From positions 2,480,001-2,544,000 of the forward strand of contig NZ_CP126251.1 of the NCBI RefSeq assembly GCF_003234115.2: a DNA stretch of 64,000 nucleotides, in the 5' to 3' direction. Both the position numbers and the translations under genes were made by a program. Source of the DNA: Curtobacterium sp. MCPF17_002. Lineage in GTDB: Bacteria; Actinomycetota; Actinomycetes; Actinomycetales; Microbacteriaceae. Shown piece by piece: positions 7,227-14,468 of the stretch. The notes below the pieces were generated by a model. It saw nothing but the letters and a program-made list of their open reading frames with translations, was not told the DNA's origin and searched no databases. The stretch's first letter is position 1; every line of letters begins with the position of its first letter.

Positions 7227-8618
7227 TCAGCCGCCGAGTGCGATGCGCACCACGAACCGGGCACCACCGAGCGGGGCGTCGGTCACCTGCACCGTGCCGC
7301 CGTGCGCCCGGACCGCGTCACGGACGATCGCGAGCCCGAGTCCCGCGCCGCCGACGTCCCGACTGCGGGCGTCGTCGAGTCGGACGAACCGGTCGAACAC
7401 CCGGTCCCGCTCCCCCGGCGGCACGCCGGCGCCGTCGTCGTCGACCGTGAGCACGGCGTCCCCGTCGACGTCGACGAGGCCCACCGACACCCGGGTGGCA
7501 GCGTGGCGGACGGCGTTGTCGACGAGGTTGCGGACGACGCCCGTCAGGACCCGCTCGTTGCCGAGCACCCGCGCCGGACCGATGCCGGCACCGTCGACGA
7601 GCACGGCTCCGTCGTCTCCCGCCCCGGCACGCGTCCGCGCCCGCGCCACCGCGTCGAGCGCGACGTCGTCGAGGTCCACCGGGCGCACGGCACCGATGCC
7701 ACCCTCGTCGAGCCGCGAGAGCTCGAGCAGCGCGGACACGAGGTCCTGCAGGCGGAGTGCCTCGGACCGCACCACGTCGGAGAGCTCGCCCACGTCGACA
7801 CGCTCCGGGTGCGCCGCGGCGACCTCGGCGTGCTGGCGGATCGTCGCGATCGGTGACCGGAGTTCGTGCGAGGCGTCGGAGACGAACCGCCGCTGTCCCT
7901 CGGCGGAACGGTCGAGCCGCTCGAGCATGGCGTTCATCGTGGTCGCGAGCCGGGCGATCTCGTCGCCGGTGTCGGGTACCTCGACGCGGGCGTCGGGCTG
8001 CGCCGTCCGGATCGTGTCCACCTCGGTCCGCATCCGCTCGACGGGGCGGAGCGACCGGCCGGTGACGACCCAGGTCACGATCCCCATCACGACCACGAGC
8101 GCGGGGACGCCGAACGCGAGCAGGCCGACGGCGGCCCGCAGCGCGGTGTCGGACTGCTCGAGCGAGACGCCGTAGACGAGGGTCGCCTCGCCGCCGCCGG
8201 GCAGGTCGACGTCGTCGGCGACGAGCAGCCACCGCTCGCCGTCGTGGTCCCACCGGGACTCGTCGGCCGTCGGCAGGGCCGGCGGATCGGCGTCGTCGCC
8301 GTGTGCGAGCACCGAACCGTCCTCGTCGACGACCTGTACGAGGACGTCCTCGTACCCGCTGACAGCCGCGGCGCCGTCGGTCTCCACCCGGGACGAGGCC
8401 TGTTCGAGACCGGCCTCCGCCGAGGTCCGCACGCCGTCGAGGAGCACGAGCCGGAGCACCACGACGAACGCCGCGGCGCCGACGAGGAGCGCCACGAGCA
8501 CCACGGCGACCGCGCCGAGCGTCGTACGGGCACGGACGGACCGGAACCGCCGGGCACGCCCGCCCGGAGCGCGGCGGCCAGGAGCGCGGCCGCCCGGAGC
8601 ACGGCCGGGCTCAGCCAC
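7227..8618 (-). CDS. Two-component sensor histidine kinase
   Basis: A 463-residue membrane kinase. The first helix is VAVVLVALLVGAAAFVVVL, an extracellular sensor of about 110 residues follows, then a second helix (VGLLAFGVPALVVVMGIVTW), a HAMP linker, the phospho-accepting SDASHELRSPIATIRQH box and the ATPase core with N box DNAVRHA and G boxes DDGAGVPPGE and GAGLGLAIV. GTG at 8618 is chosen because it overlaps the regulator's stop by 8 bp; GTG at 8645 is also possible. Partner of the adjacent OmpR-type regulator; the signal is unknown, and PepSY proteins often sit beside such pairs. Confidence 0.88.
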   Translation of the reverse strand: MAEPGRAPGGRAPGRRAPGGRARRFRSVRARTTLGAVAVVLVALLVGAAAFVVVLRLVLLDGVRTSAEAGLEQASSRVETDGAAAVSGYEDVLVQVVDEDGSVLAHGDDADPPALPTADESRWDHDGERWLLVADDVDLPGGGEATLVYGVSLEQSDTALRAAVGLLAFGVPALVVVMGIVTWVVTGRSLRPVERMRTEVDTIRTAQPDARVEVPDTGDEIARLATTMNAMLERLDRSAEGQRRFVSDASHELRSPIATIRQHAEVAAAHPERVDVGELSDVVRSEALRLQDLVSALLELSRLDEGGIGAVRPVDLDDVALDAVARARTRAGAGDDGAVLVDGAGIGPARVLGNERVLTGVVRNLVDNAVRHAATRVSVGLVDVDGDAVLTVDDDGAGVPPGERDRVFDRFVRLDDARSRDVGGAGLGLAIVRDAVRAHGGTVQVTDAPLGGARFVVRIALGG

Positions 8619-9288
8619 CGTCGGCCGCCAACCGGTAGCCCGCACCCCGGACCGTCTCGAGCGCGCTCCGCCCGAACGGCCGGTCGACCTTCCGGCGGAG
8701 GTGCCCGACGTACACCTCGACGATGTTCGGGTCGCCCTCGAAGTCGACGTCCCAGACGTTCTCGATGACGTCCCGTTTCGAGCAGACCTGCCCGGCTCGG
8801 CGGGCGAGGAACTCGAGCACCGCGAACTCCCGGCTGGTCAGGTCGACCGGAGTCCCGGCGCGGGACACCGTGCGGGCGGCCGGGTCGACGACGAGGTCAC
8901 CCAGGGTCAGCACGGCCGGGCGTTCCCGGGCGCCCCGACGGACGAGGGCGCGCAGGCGTGCGACGAGCACGGGGTGCGAGAACGGCTTCGTCACGTAGTC
9001 GTCGGCCCCGGCGTCGAGTGCCTCGACCTGGTCCCACTCGCCGTCCTTCGCCGTGAGCATGAGGACGGGTGTCCAGTCGCCGTCGGCGCGGAGCTGCGCG
9101 CACACCGCCCAGCCGCTGAGGCCGGGCATCATGAGGTCCAGCACGATCGCGTCGTAGGTGAACTCGCGCGCGTGCCAGAGCCCGTCGACGCCGTCGTGCG
9201 CGACGTCGACCGCCCAGCCCTCGGCCTCGAGGCCGCGTCGCACGCCGTCGGCGAGCCGGACCTCGTCGTCGACCACCAGCACACGCAT
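8611..9288 (-). CDS. OmpR/PhoB-family response regulator
   Basis: A 225-residue regulator: receiver domain with acidic pocket VVDDE, phospho-accepting Asp51 in IVLDLMMPG and the conserved Lys in VTKPF, then a winged-helix domain (LTSREFAVLEFLARRAGQVCSKRDVIENVW to VETVRGAGYRL-type end). The ATG at 9288 has GGGAGGA 7 nt upstream; the frame continues to 9378 without support. The gene is followed by its kinase with overlap and then the PepSY lipoprotein. It is likely autoregulated through the direct repeat at 9311-9328. Confidence 0.9.
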   Translation of the reverse strand: MRVLVVDDEVRLADGVRRGLEAEGWAVDVAHDGVDGLWHAREFTYDAIVLDLMMPGLSGWAVCAQLRADGDWTPVLMLTAKDGEWDQVEALDAGADDYVTKPFSHPVLVARLRALVRRGARERPAVLTLGDLVVDPAARTVSRAGTPVDLTSREFAVLEFLARRAGQVCSKRDVIENVWDVDFEGDPNIVEVYVGHLRRKVDRPFGRSALETVRGAGYRLAADGG

Positions 9289-9310
9289 GTGTCGATCCTC
9301 CCGTGTCCCG

Positions 9311-9328
9311 CTGAAGCGCGCCTGAAGC
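9311..9328 (-). promoter_or_regulatory. Direct-repeat operator upstream of the response regulator
   Basis: On the minus strand: GCTTCAG, 4 bp, GCTTCAG, period 11 bp, ending 22 bp before the ATG at 9288. It is the twin of the box at 7202-7219, which supports positive autoregulation plus control of the PepSY gene. Confidence 0.7.
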
Positions 9329-9345
9329 GGGCTGGACGCGACCAG

Positions 9346-9395
9346 ACCGGGCCTGGAGGCACGGTGCGGGCCCGCCACGCGCCTCCAGGCCCGGT
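9346..9395. terminator. Long hairpin with perfect 15-bp arms
   Basis: ACCGGGCCTGGAGGC at 9346-9360 pairs exactly with GCCTCCAGGCCCGGT at 9381-9395. It lies after the small membrane protein gene and before the regulator promoter, so it probably ends the upstream minus-strand transcript. The GGAGGC-ACGGTG core recurs in other hairpins of the window. Confidence 0.65.
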
Positions 9396-9441
9396 GGGTG
9401 GTCCGGTCGAGAGCCGCGGGCCGCTGGCCGCTGGGCCAGGA

Positions 9442-9654
9442 TCAGACGAGCAGTGCGATCCCGGCGATCACCGCGGCGACGGCGATGGCCAGCGCGATGA
9501 GGAGCAGCACGAGGTGCACCGTGTAGAAGGTGGTCGGCTTGCCGGCCGCGTCACGGGCACGGGAGTCCTTCGCGACGCGCTGGAAGAAGCGCGGCCAGGT
9601 GACGACGTTGAAGACGGCACCGATGAACAGGACGAGGGCTGCGAAGACGGTCAC
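9442..9654 (-). CDS. Small two-helix membrane protein, SCO4848-like
   Basis: A 70-residue protein with two membrane helices (FAALVLFIGAVFNVVTW and VHLVLLLIALAIAVAAVIAGI) joined by a charged loop containing WPRFFQRVAKDSRA. The WPxF and FYTVHL segments resemble the SCO4848 family of short actinobacterial membrane proteins, whose role is unknown. GTG at 9654 is preceded by a TAGGAT box at 6 nt, so the mRNA is probably leaderless. It is transcribed alone. Confidence 0.65.
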   Translation of the reverse strand: MTVFAALVLFIGAVFNVVTWPRFFQRVAKDSRARDAAGKPTTFYTVHLVLLLIALAIAVAAVIAGIALLV

Positions 9655-9660
9655 CCGACG

Positions 9661-9666
9661 ATCCTA
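9661..9666 (-). promoter_or_regulatory. -10 box, leaderless start
   Basis: TAGGAT on the minus strand, 6 nt before the GTG at 9654, with no Shine-Dalgarno. Confidence 0.6.
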
Positions 9667-9680
9667 GGGAACGGAGCCGG

Positions 9681-9744
9681 CGGCCGGGACCGGTGGTGCT
9701 CGGCCGGGACCGGTGGTGCTCGGCCGGGCCGGTGGTGCTCGGCC
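9681..9744. repeat. Tandem repeat, three units of 20 bp
   Basis: CGGCCGGGACCGGTGGTGCT occurs twice exactly (9681-9700, 9701-9720) and a third time with one base missing (9721-9739), followed by the start of a fourth. It lies just upstream of the small membrane protein gene. Confidence 0.85.
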
Positions 9745-9805
9745 GCCCCCAACGCGGCCGAGACCCACCCCGGCGGCCACGGCGCCTGCGACGGGTGCGC
9801 AGCGG

Positions 9806-9823
9806 CTGTAGCACGTGCTACAG
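9806..9823. promoter_or_regulatory. Perfect 18-bp palindrome, possible operator
   Basis: CTGTAGCACGTGCTACAG is fully symmetric. It stands 58 bp after the seven-helix membrane protein gene and 151 bp before the small membrane protein gene on the same strand. It has no T-tract and little loop room, so a protein-binding site is more likely than a terminator. Confidence 0.5.
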
Positions 9824-9881
9824 ACCCTACACGGCACCCTCGACGGCGTCGAGTCGTCCCGGAGCGGTGTCCCCGTGCCGG

Positions 9882-10808
9882 CTACGCCGTGTCCAGTGCG
9901 AGCTCGGCGTCCGCCAGCGCCGCCCGCTCGGACTCGTCGAGCGGCTGCCGGGCCCGACGCGCGCCGTCGTTGATCTCGACGATGAGGCGGCTGAGGCGGG
10001 TGGCCGGGTCATCGGAGTCCGGGTAGGCGTTGTCGATGCCGACCCGCTCGTGGAGCGGCGCGAGACGGCGGAGCGCGACCTCCACCCGGCGGGAGCGCCG
10101 CCGGCGGGAGGCCTGGTGACCGATGACGAGCAGGAGCATCCCCGACGAGACGCAGATCACCGCTCCCGGCGTCGTGACGTCGTACGGCAGCGCCAGTGCG
10201 TGCGTCGTGCCGAGGTCACCGCGGACGTGCGCCAGGTCCATCACGACGACGACCACCATCCGGACCACGCCGAGCACGCCCCCGAGGACGAGCACCCACA
10301 GGCCGACGAGGTCCGCCGTGGTGCGGGCCTCGCGGAGGCGCAGGACGCAGATGAGCCCGGTCGCACCGAGCGCCACCCCGAGGTACACCGTCTGCGCGAT
10401 GGAGTACACCGTCGCGGCCGGGTGCTGCCCGGCGTCGAGCATGAACGTCGTCGTCGTCGGCGGCTTGTCGAGCACCGTGAACGCCACCACGACCACCACC
10501 ACGACCACCGCGCACGTGACGACGATCGCGTTGCGGAGCCAGGGCCGCGCCGCACCGACCGCCTTCGCCACACCCCAGAGCAGCGTGCTCGTGCCGGCGA
10601 CCATGAGGCAGTCGCTGACCACCGTGACGACGTTGAACCCGCCGAGCAACGGGTCGAGCCACCGGTACAGCGGGTCGACGTTCGTCACGATCGTGGCCGC
10701 GAAGAGCAGGAACGTGACCGCGAGGGTGCGGTCCTGCCGGCGCTGCAGCACGAGCAGGGTGACCGTGCCGGCGATGAGGAGCAGCGCCTGGACGACGGAG
10801 ACGATCAC
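9882..10808 (-). CDS. Seven-helix membrane protein of an XRE/ImmA cassette (MAB_1171c/DUF6545-like)
   Basis: A 308-residue protein with seven predicted membrane helices between residues 1 and about 225, for example VVTVVSDCLMVAGTSTLLWG, NAIVVTCAVVVVVVVVAF and GAVICVSSGMLLLVIGH, then a cytoplasmic tail of about 80 residues starting SRRRRSRRVEVALRR. The GTG start overlaps the peptidase stop as GTGA. The architecture and the company of an XRE regulator and ImmA/IrrE peptidase resemble the actinobacterial MAB_1171c group, annotated as putative transporter without experimental proof. Function unknown. Confidence 0.72.
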   Translation of the reverse strand: MIVSVVQALLLIAGTVTLLVLQRRQDRTLAVTFLLFAATIVTNVDPLYRWLDPLLGGFNVVTVVSDCLMVAGTSTLLWGVAKAVGAARPWLRNAIVVTCAVVVVVVVVAFTVLDKPPTTTTFMLDAGQHPAATVYSIAQTVYLGVALGATGLICVLRLREARTTADLVGLWVLVLGGVLGVVRMVVVVVMDLAHVRGDLGTTHALALPYDVTTPGAVICVSSGMLLLVIGHQASRRRRSRRVEVALRRLAPLHERVGIDNAYPDSDDPATRLSRLIVEINDGARRARQPLDESERAALADAELALDTA

Positions 10809-11281
10809 CCGAAGACCCCGCGGAACGCGCTCGGACGGTCGCGGTGATCGCGGATGAGCCCGGCGAGCCGGTCGGCGAAGACCTCGGCCTCGTGCTCGTA
10901 CTCGTTCGAGAACAGTCCGCGGGCCAGTGCCCGCTCGACCTTGTACTCCGGCAGGTCCGGGATGACGTCACGGATGTACGCCAGCTGCGGGGCGTGGTCC
11001 TGGTGCCGGTGCAGCACGTGGCCGAGCTCGTGGCCGATCACGAACGAGCGGAACGTCTGCGACGCCGTGGGCGAGATCATGATGAGGTGCTGCCGCTCGA
11101 GGGTCGCCACGAAGCCGCACACGGGCTCGGTGGCGAGGAAGGCCTCCTCGCGGACGACGATCGGCTTGCCGACCACGGTGGCCGCGGCGGCCACGGCCTG
11201 GTCGACGTCCGACCAGCCCTCGGCGGCGCCGCGCGCCCAGAAGGCCTCGACGAACGAGTCGGTGGACCCGGCCGCCGTCAT
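10805..11281 (-). CDS. ImmA/IrrE family metallo-endopeptidase
   Basis: A 158-residue putative zinc protease. The HELGH motif is at residues 84-88 (SFVIGHELGHVLHRHQ) and the third ligand is probably Glu131 in HEAEVFADRL. Family members cleave or inactivate partner XRE repressors to switch on a stress, phage or DNA-damage response. The ATG overlaps the XRE stop as ATGA and its own stop overlaps the next gene, so the three products should be made together. The natural substrate is most simply the adjacent regulator or the membrane protein; neither is shown. Confidence 0.87.
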   Translation of the reverse strand: MTAAGSTDSFVEAFWARGAAEGWSDVDQAVAAAATVVGKPIVVREEAFLATEPVCGFVATLERQHLIMISPTASQTFRSFVIGHELGHVLHRHQDHAPQLAYIRDVIPDLPEYKVERALARGLFSNEYEHEAEVFADRLAGLIRDHRDRPSAFRGVFG

Positions 11282-11718
11282 GCGACGCTCCCCCGCTGGG
11301 ACTCCTCCTCGAGCACCTCCGCGATGCGGCGGAGTGCGTCGGGCGAGAGCTCGCCGGGGAAAGTCCGGGCCGCGAACCCGCTGACCCGCGCCGACCGGAG
11401 GGAACGGACGAGGGCGAGCTGCGCACCGATGCGCTCGGGGACGTCGCTGTCCTCGAGCAGGAAGCGCTCGTCGACCTCGAAGTACCCGGCGAGCAGCCGC
11501 AGGAGCTCCGTGTCACGGTTCCGACGGCCGTCGCCGGAGAGCATGTACGTCCACTTCGCACGGGACAACGAGCCACCCTGGTCGGCCACGTACTCCTCGA
11601 TCGCGGCGAACGGCACGGGTGACCCGCGCTGGGCCTCCTCGAAGTCGAGCAGGAGGTTCAACCGGCGCGCGAGTTCGGCGGCGTCGAGGGCGCCGCCCTT
11701 CCGATCCGCTGTCGTCAT
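11278..11718 (-). CDS. XRE-family regulator, EspR-like helix-turn-helix
   Basis: A 146-residue protein. An N-terminal helix-turn-helix region (LARRLNLLLDFEEAQRGS, then GGSLSRAKWTYMLSGDGR) is followed by LLRLLAGYFEVDERFLL, the pattern seen in mycobacterial EspR-type nucleoid and regulatory proteins, and a C-terminal helix pair for dimerisation. The open frame extends far upstream through the divergent YigZ gene; ATG at 11718 is chosen because GGAGGAG lies about 10 nt before it. First gene of the three-gene cassette. Confidence 0.8.
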   Translation of the reverse strand: MTTADRKGGALDAAELARRLNLLLDFEEAQRGSPVPFAAIEEYVADQGGSLSRAKWTYMLSGDGRRNRDTELLRLLAGYFEVDERFLLEDSDVPERIGAQLALVRSLRSARVSGFAARTFPGELSPDALRRIAEVLEEESQRGSVA

Positions 11719-11780
11719 GTCGATCGGACTCCTCCCCAGCCGCACGTCGTGCAGCACATGGTAGCGCGGGCCCCCGCGGC

Positions 11781-11786
11781 TACCCT
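11781..11786 (+). promoter_or_regulatory. -10 box, leaderless start of the YigZ gene
   Basis: TACCCT lies 7 nt before the GTG at 11794 without a ribosome binding site. This favours that GTG over the upstream in-frame starts at 11749 and 11758. Confidence 0.6.
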
Positions 11787-11793
11787 CGGGAGC

Positions 11794-12444
11794 GTGCCCG
11801 CCGCCTACCCGTCCACGATCGCGCAGACGGTCGAGCACGAGATCGTCATCACCCGGTCGCGGTTCATCACCACCGTCGCGCCGGTCACGAGCGTGGAGGA
11901 CGCCGACCGGGTGATCGCCGAGGTCCGCCGGCGCCGGTGGGACGCCCGACACAACTGCACCGCGATGGTCACCGGCGTCCTCGGGGACCAGGCACGGTCC
12001 TCGGACGACGGCGAACCGTCCGGCACGGCCGGCGTCCCGATGCTCGAGGTCCTCCGGCGGCGCGGTCTGACCGACGTCGTCGCCGTCGTCACCCGCTACT
12101 TCGGGGGTGTGAAGCTCGGTGCCGGTGGACTCGTCCGCGCGTACTCGACCTCGGTGTCGGAGGCGCTCGACCGGGCCGGGGCCGTCGAGCGGCAGGCGCT
12201 CACCCGGGTCACGGTGGACGTCCCGCACGCCGATGCGGGCCGGATCGACAACGTGCTCCGGGACTGGGTCCGGCACCACGGGGCGACGCTCGGCGAGCCG
12301 GCGTACGCCGCGGCCGCGACCTTCGAGCTCTGGGTCCGGCGCGAGGCGATCGACCCGCTCCGGGACGACCTCGCGGCAGCCTCGGCCGGCACGCTCGACC
12401 CCGTGATCGGCGAGGAACGCGTCGTCGACGTCCCGACCGCCTGA
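11794..12444 (+). CDS. YigZ/IMPACT family protein
   Basis: A 216-residue protein of the UPF0029/IMPACT fold. The signature RHNCTAMVTGVLGDQARSSDDGEPSGTAG is clear around residues 50-85 and is followed by VVAVVTRYFGGVKLGAGGLVRAYS; the C-terminal DUF1949-like domain has the usual ferredoxin-like pattern. Bacterial members are thought to act near the ribosome or on RNA, but no reaction is established. Divergent from the XRE cassette and followed by a strong bidirectional terminator. Confidence 0.88.
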   Translation: MPAAYPSTIAQTVEHEIVITRSRFITTVAPVTSVEDADRVIAEVRRRRWDARHNCTAMVTGVLGDQARSSDDGEPSGTAGVPMLEVLRRRGLTDVVAVVTRYFGGVKLGAGGLVRAYSTSVSEALDRAGAVERQALTRVTVDVPHADAGRIDNVLRDWVRHHGATLGEPAYAAAATFELWVRREAIDPLRDDLAAASAGTLDPVIGEERVVDVPTA

Positions 12445-12525
12445 GCCACGGTTCCTCGACACGAAATCCGTGCTCGAGGGCACTCCGGGCGTGTCCTGCA
12501 CCCGCGGCCACCGAAGGCGAAACGA

Positions 12526-12558
12526 CGAAGGCCCCGACTCGATGAGTCAGGGCCTTCG
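12526..12558. terminator. Bidirectional terminator between yigZ and tRNA-Lys
   Basis: CGAAGGCCC (12526-12534) pairs with GGGCCTTCG (12550-12558), and inside it GACTC pairs with GAGTC, giving one long stem with a 3-nt loop. It serves the YigZ gene on the plus strand and the tRNA on the minus strand. Confidence 0.8.
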
Positions 12559-12562
12559 GCGG

Positions 12563-12635
<73 letters not shown>

Positions 12636-12727
12636 ATGTTGCGCTTCGCTGCTGCAACGGGAAACAACAATAGCATGGCTTTCGCGTGCTCTTCACCACT
12701 CGGGGCACCGAACCGAACAGGAGCACC

Positions 12728-13198
12728 ATGACCGACCGTCTCGCCGCCGGCGACACCGCACCCGACTTCACCCTGCCCGACCAGGACGGCACCGAGCACT
12801 CGCTCGCCGACCTGCGCGGCAAGAAGGTCATCGTGTACTTCTACCCGGCGGCGTCCACCCCGGGCTGCACCACCGAGGCGTGCGACTTCCGGGACAACAT
12901 GTCCTCGCTGCAGGCGGCCGGCTACGAGGTGCTCGGCGTCTCGAAGGACGACCTGCCGAAGCTCAAGGAGTTCCAGCACGAGCAGGCGCTCACGTTCCCG
13001 CTGCTGAGCGACCCCGACCTCGCCGTGCACAAGGCGTACGCCGCCTGGGGCGAGAAGAACAACTACGGGAAGGTCGTCACCGGCACCATCCGCTCGACGA
13101 TCGTCGTCGACGAGGACGGCACCGTGCAGCTGCCGCTCTACAACGTGAAGGCGACCGGACACGTCGCGAGCCTGCGGAAGAAGCTCGGCCTGGTCTGA
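12728..13198 (+). CDS. bcp: Thioredoxin-dependent thiol peroxidase (Bcp/PrxQ)
   Basis: A 156-residue peroxiredoxin that reduces hydrogen peroxide and organic peroxides with electrons from thioredoxin. The peroxidatic Cys47 is in YPAASTPGCTTE and the resolving Cys52 in EACDF, the CX4C spacing of the PrxQ class; Arg in the RSTIVVDEDG segment completes the site. ATG at 12728 has GGAG 4 nt upstream; the frame is open back to 12686. Monocistronic, ended by a 40-bp palindromic terminator. Confidence 0.93.
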   Translation: MTDRLAAGDTAPDFTLPDQDGTEHSLADLRGKKVIVYFYPAASTPGCTTEACDFRDNMSSLQAAGYEVLGVSKDDLPKLKEFQHEQALTFPLLSDPDLAVHKAYAAWGEKNNYGKVVTGTIRSTIVVDEDGTVQLPLYNVKATGHVASLRKKLGLV

Positions 13199-13215
13199 GG
13201 ACCCGGCCACCGCAT

Positions 13216-13255
13216 GACGGGAGGCGCGGTGCCAGCTGGCACCGCGCCTCCCGTC
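13216..13255. terminator. 40-bp perfect palindrome, terminator
   Basis: Arms 13216-13235 and 13236-13255 are exact reverse complements (GACGGGAGGCGCGG then TGCCAG, mirrored). It follows bcp and precedes the 3' end of a convergent gene. The identical 40 bp occur again at 56750-56789. Confidence 0.85.
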
Positions 13256-13281
13256 TGTCTGCGGTCGCGTCCGCCGGACCG

Positions 13282-13704
13282 TCAGTCGACGGGGCGGGCG
13301 AGCGCGTCCGTCACCGGACGCGACAGCACCAGCGTGATCCCGAGGAGCGCCGGGATGAGGAGCACCCACCCCACCGCGGGCACGCGGAAGACGCCCTGGA
13401 ACGCGCCGATCGCGAGCGCACCCTGCAGGACCTGCCAGACGATGATCCCTGAGCGGACCCAGGGGCGACGGTTCCGGAGGCCGACGAACAGCGCACCGAG
13501 CCACAGCGCGGCGATCGCGGCCAGGACGGTCAATGCGATGCCCGCGGCGAGGCTCGAGGCCGGCGCGACGACCAGCTCGACGACGAGGACGACGGTCACC
13601 ACGACGAGGGCGGCGAACTCCACGCCGACGACCGCGAGGAGCGCCACGAGGGCAGGAGACCTCCGCTCCACGGGGTCGGACTCGTTCGGGGTGGTGTCAG
13701 GCAC
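13282..13704 (-). CDS. Four-helix membrane protein of unknown function
   Basis: A 140-residue protein with a short acidic N-terminus (VPDTTPNESDPVERR) and four membrane helices, including ALVVVTVVLVVELVVA, LTVLAAIAALWLGALFVGL and VGWVLLIPALLGITLVL. The frame is open to 13878, but GTG at 13704 has GGAGGA 5 nt upstream. No conserved polar motif suggests a transporter or enzyme; it may be one of the short integral membrane proteins common in this family. Convergent with bcp and divergent from whiB1. Confidence 0.7.
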   Translation of the reverse strand: MPDTTPNESDPVERRSPALVALLAVVGVEFAALVVVTVVLVVELVVAPASSLAAGIALTVLAAIAALWLGALFVGLRNRRPWVRSGIIVWQVLQGALAIGAFQGVFRVPAVGWVLLIPALLGITLVLSRPVTDALARPVD

Positions 13705-13963
13705 AGCATTCCTCCAGCGTCGGAACCCTTGATTTGGCCCTACCAGTATGGAACGATATTCGAGGTCGTTTGGACGGCACGATGTGGTGTGCGTCTCCCG
13801 TGGTTCGACGCTCCTCCCCCGAGCGTTCGCGGGCGTCAGACTCGCTTCCAGCGGACTCCTCCCCCACGGGTGTCCCATCGTGCCTCATGCACGCTCAGCG
13901 TTCCGATCCCCGAACCACGGCCCCGGCCTGCCGTTCGAGCATCGATTTCAAGGAGCACCACAC

Positions 13964-14212
13964 ATGGACTGGCGTGACCAGGCAGCTTGCCTCACCGCGG
14001 ACCCCGAGCTCTTCTTCCCCGTCGGGAACACCGGACCGGCCGTCGACCAGATCGAGAAGGCCAAGTCGGTCTGCGCTCGTTGCACCGTCACCGAGATGTG
14101 CCTGCAGTACGCACTCGAGAACAACCAGGACTCCGGTGTCTGGGGTGGCCTCAGCGAGGACGAGCGTCGTGCGCTGAAGCGTCGCGCCGCTCGTGCACGC
14201 CGCGCCTCCTGA
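13964..14212 (+). CDS. whiB1: WhiB-family iron-sulfur regulator, WhiB1-like
   Basis: An 82-residue protein that binds a 4Fe-4S cluster through Cys9, Cys37, Cys40 and Cys46. DPELFFPVGNTGPAVDQI and the GVWGG turn at 58-62, followed by the basic ERRALKRRAARARR tail, match mycobacterial WhiB1, an essential NO-responsive regulator that contacts the housekeeping sigma factor. ATG at 13964 is chosen because the WhiB domain starts there and AAGGAG is 8 nt upstream; the frame is open to 13748. The 259-bp gap upstream holds its promoter. Confidence 0.92.
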   Translation: MDWRDQAACLTADPELFFPVGNTGPAVDQIEKAKSVCARCTVTEMCLQYALENNQDSGVWGGLSEDERRALKRRAARARRAS

Positions 14213-14241
14213 CGCCGCGCCGCTGACGCTGCGCTGCTGAC

Positions 14242-14278
14242 ACGACGCCCGCCGCCCTTCGGGGCTGGCGGGCGTCGT
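14242..14278 (+). terminator. Terminator of whiB1
   Basis: ACGACGCCCGCC pairs exactly with GGCGGGCGTCGT around a 13-nt loop, 29 bp after the whiB1 stop. Confidence 0.8.
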
Positions 14279-14288
14279 CGTGTCCGCG

Positions 14289-14347
14289 GTGCGTGGGCCG
14301 AGTCCGGGGTGCGCGGGCCGAGTCCGGGGCGTGCGGCCGAGTCCGTC
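14289..14347. repeat. Tandem repeat, three units of about 20 bp
   Basis: Units of the form GTGCGTGGGCCGAGTCCGGG at 14289-14308, 14309-14328 and 14329-14347; the last is shorter and diverged. Confidence 0.75.
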
Positions 14348-14350
14348 GGA

Positions 14351-14422
14351 GTTGCACCCCCGTGCGGACGTCGCACCCCCGCAGACCGGGGCGCGGTGTT
14401 CGCTGCGGGGTGCGATCGGCGC
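14351..14422. repeat. Dispersed intergenic repeat, copy A (about 72 bp)
   Basis: Begins GTTGCACCCCCGTGCGGACG and ends GGGGTGCGATCGGCG. A recognisable second copy in the same orientation is at 33188-33259. Both lie next to terminators at gene 3' ends and contain GCACCCC/GGGGTGC arms able to fold. Confidence 0.65.
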
Positions 14423-14468
14423 GCTGCGGGGTGCCCCGACGCCGAAGCGCCGCCGCGGGTGCCGCGCG

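Noticed and set aside
12640..12727. tRNA-Lys as an integration site of a genomic island
   Set aside because: Both flanks are ordinary housekeeping genes, and no partial tRNA copy or integrase was found within the window.
14220..14460. Possible CRISPR array in the repeat-rich gap after whiB1
   Set aside because: Units are about 20 bp, contiguous, lack spacers, and no cas gene is in the window.
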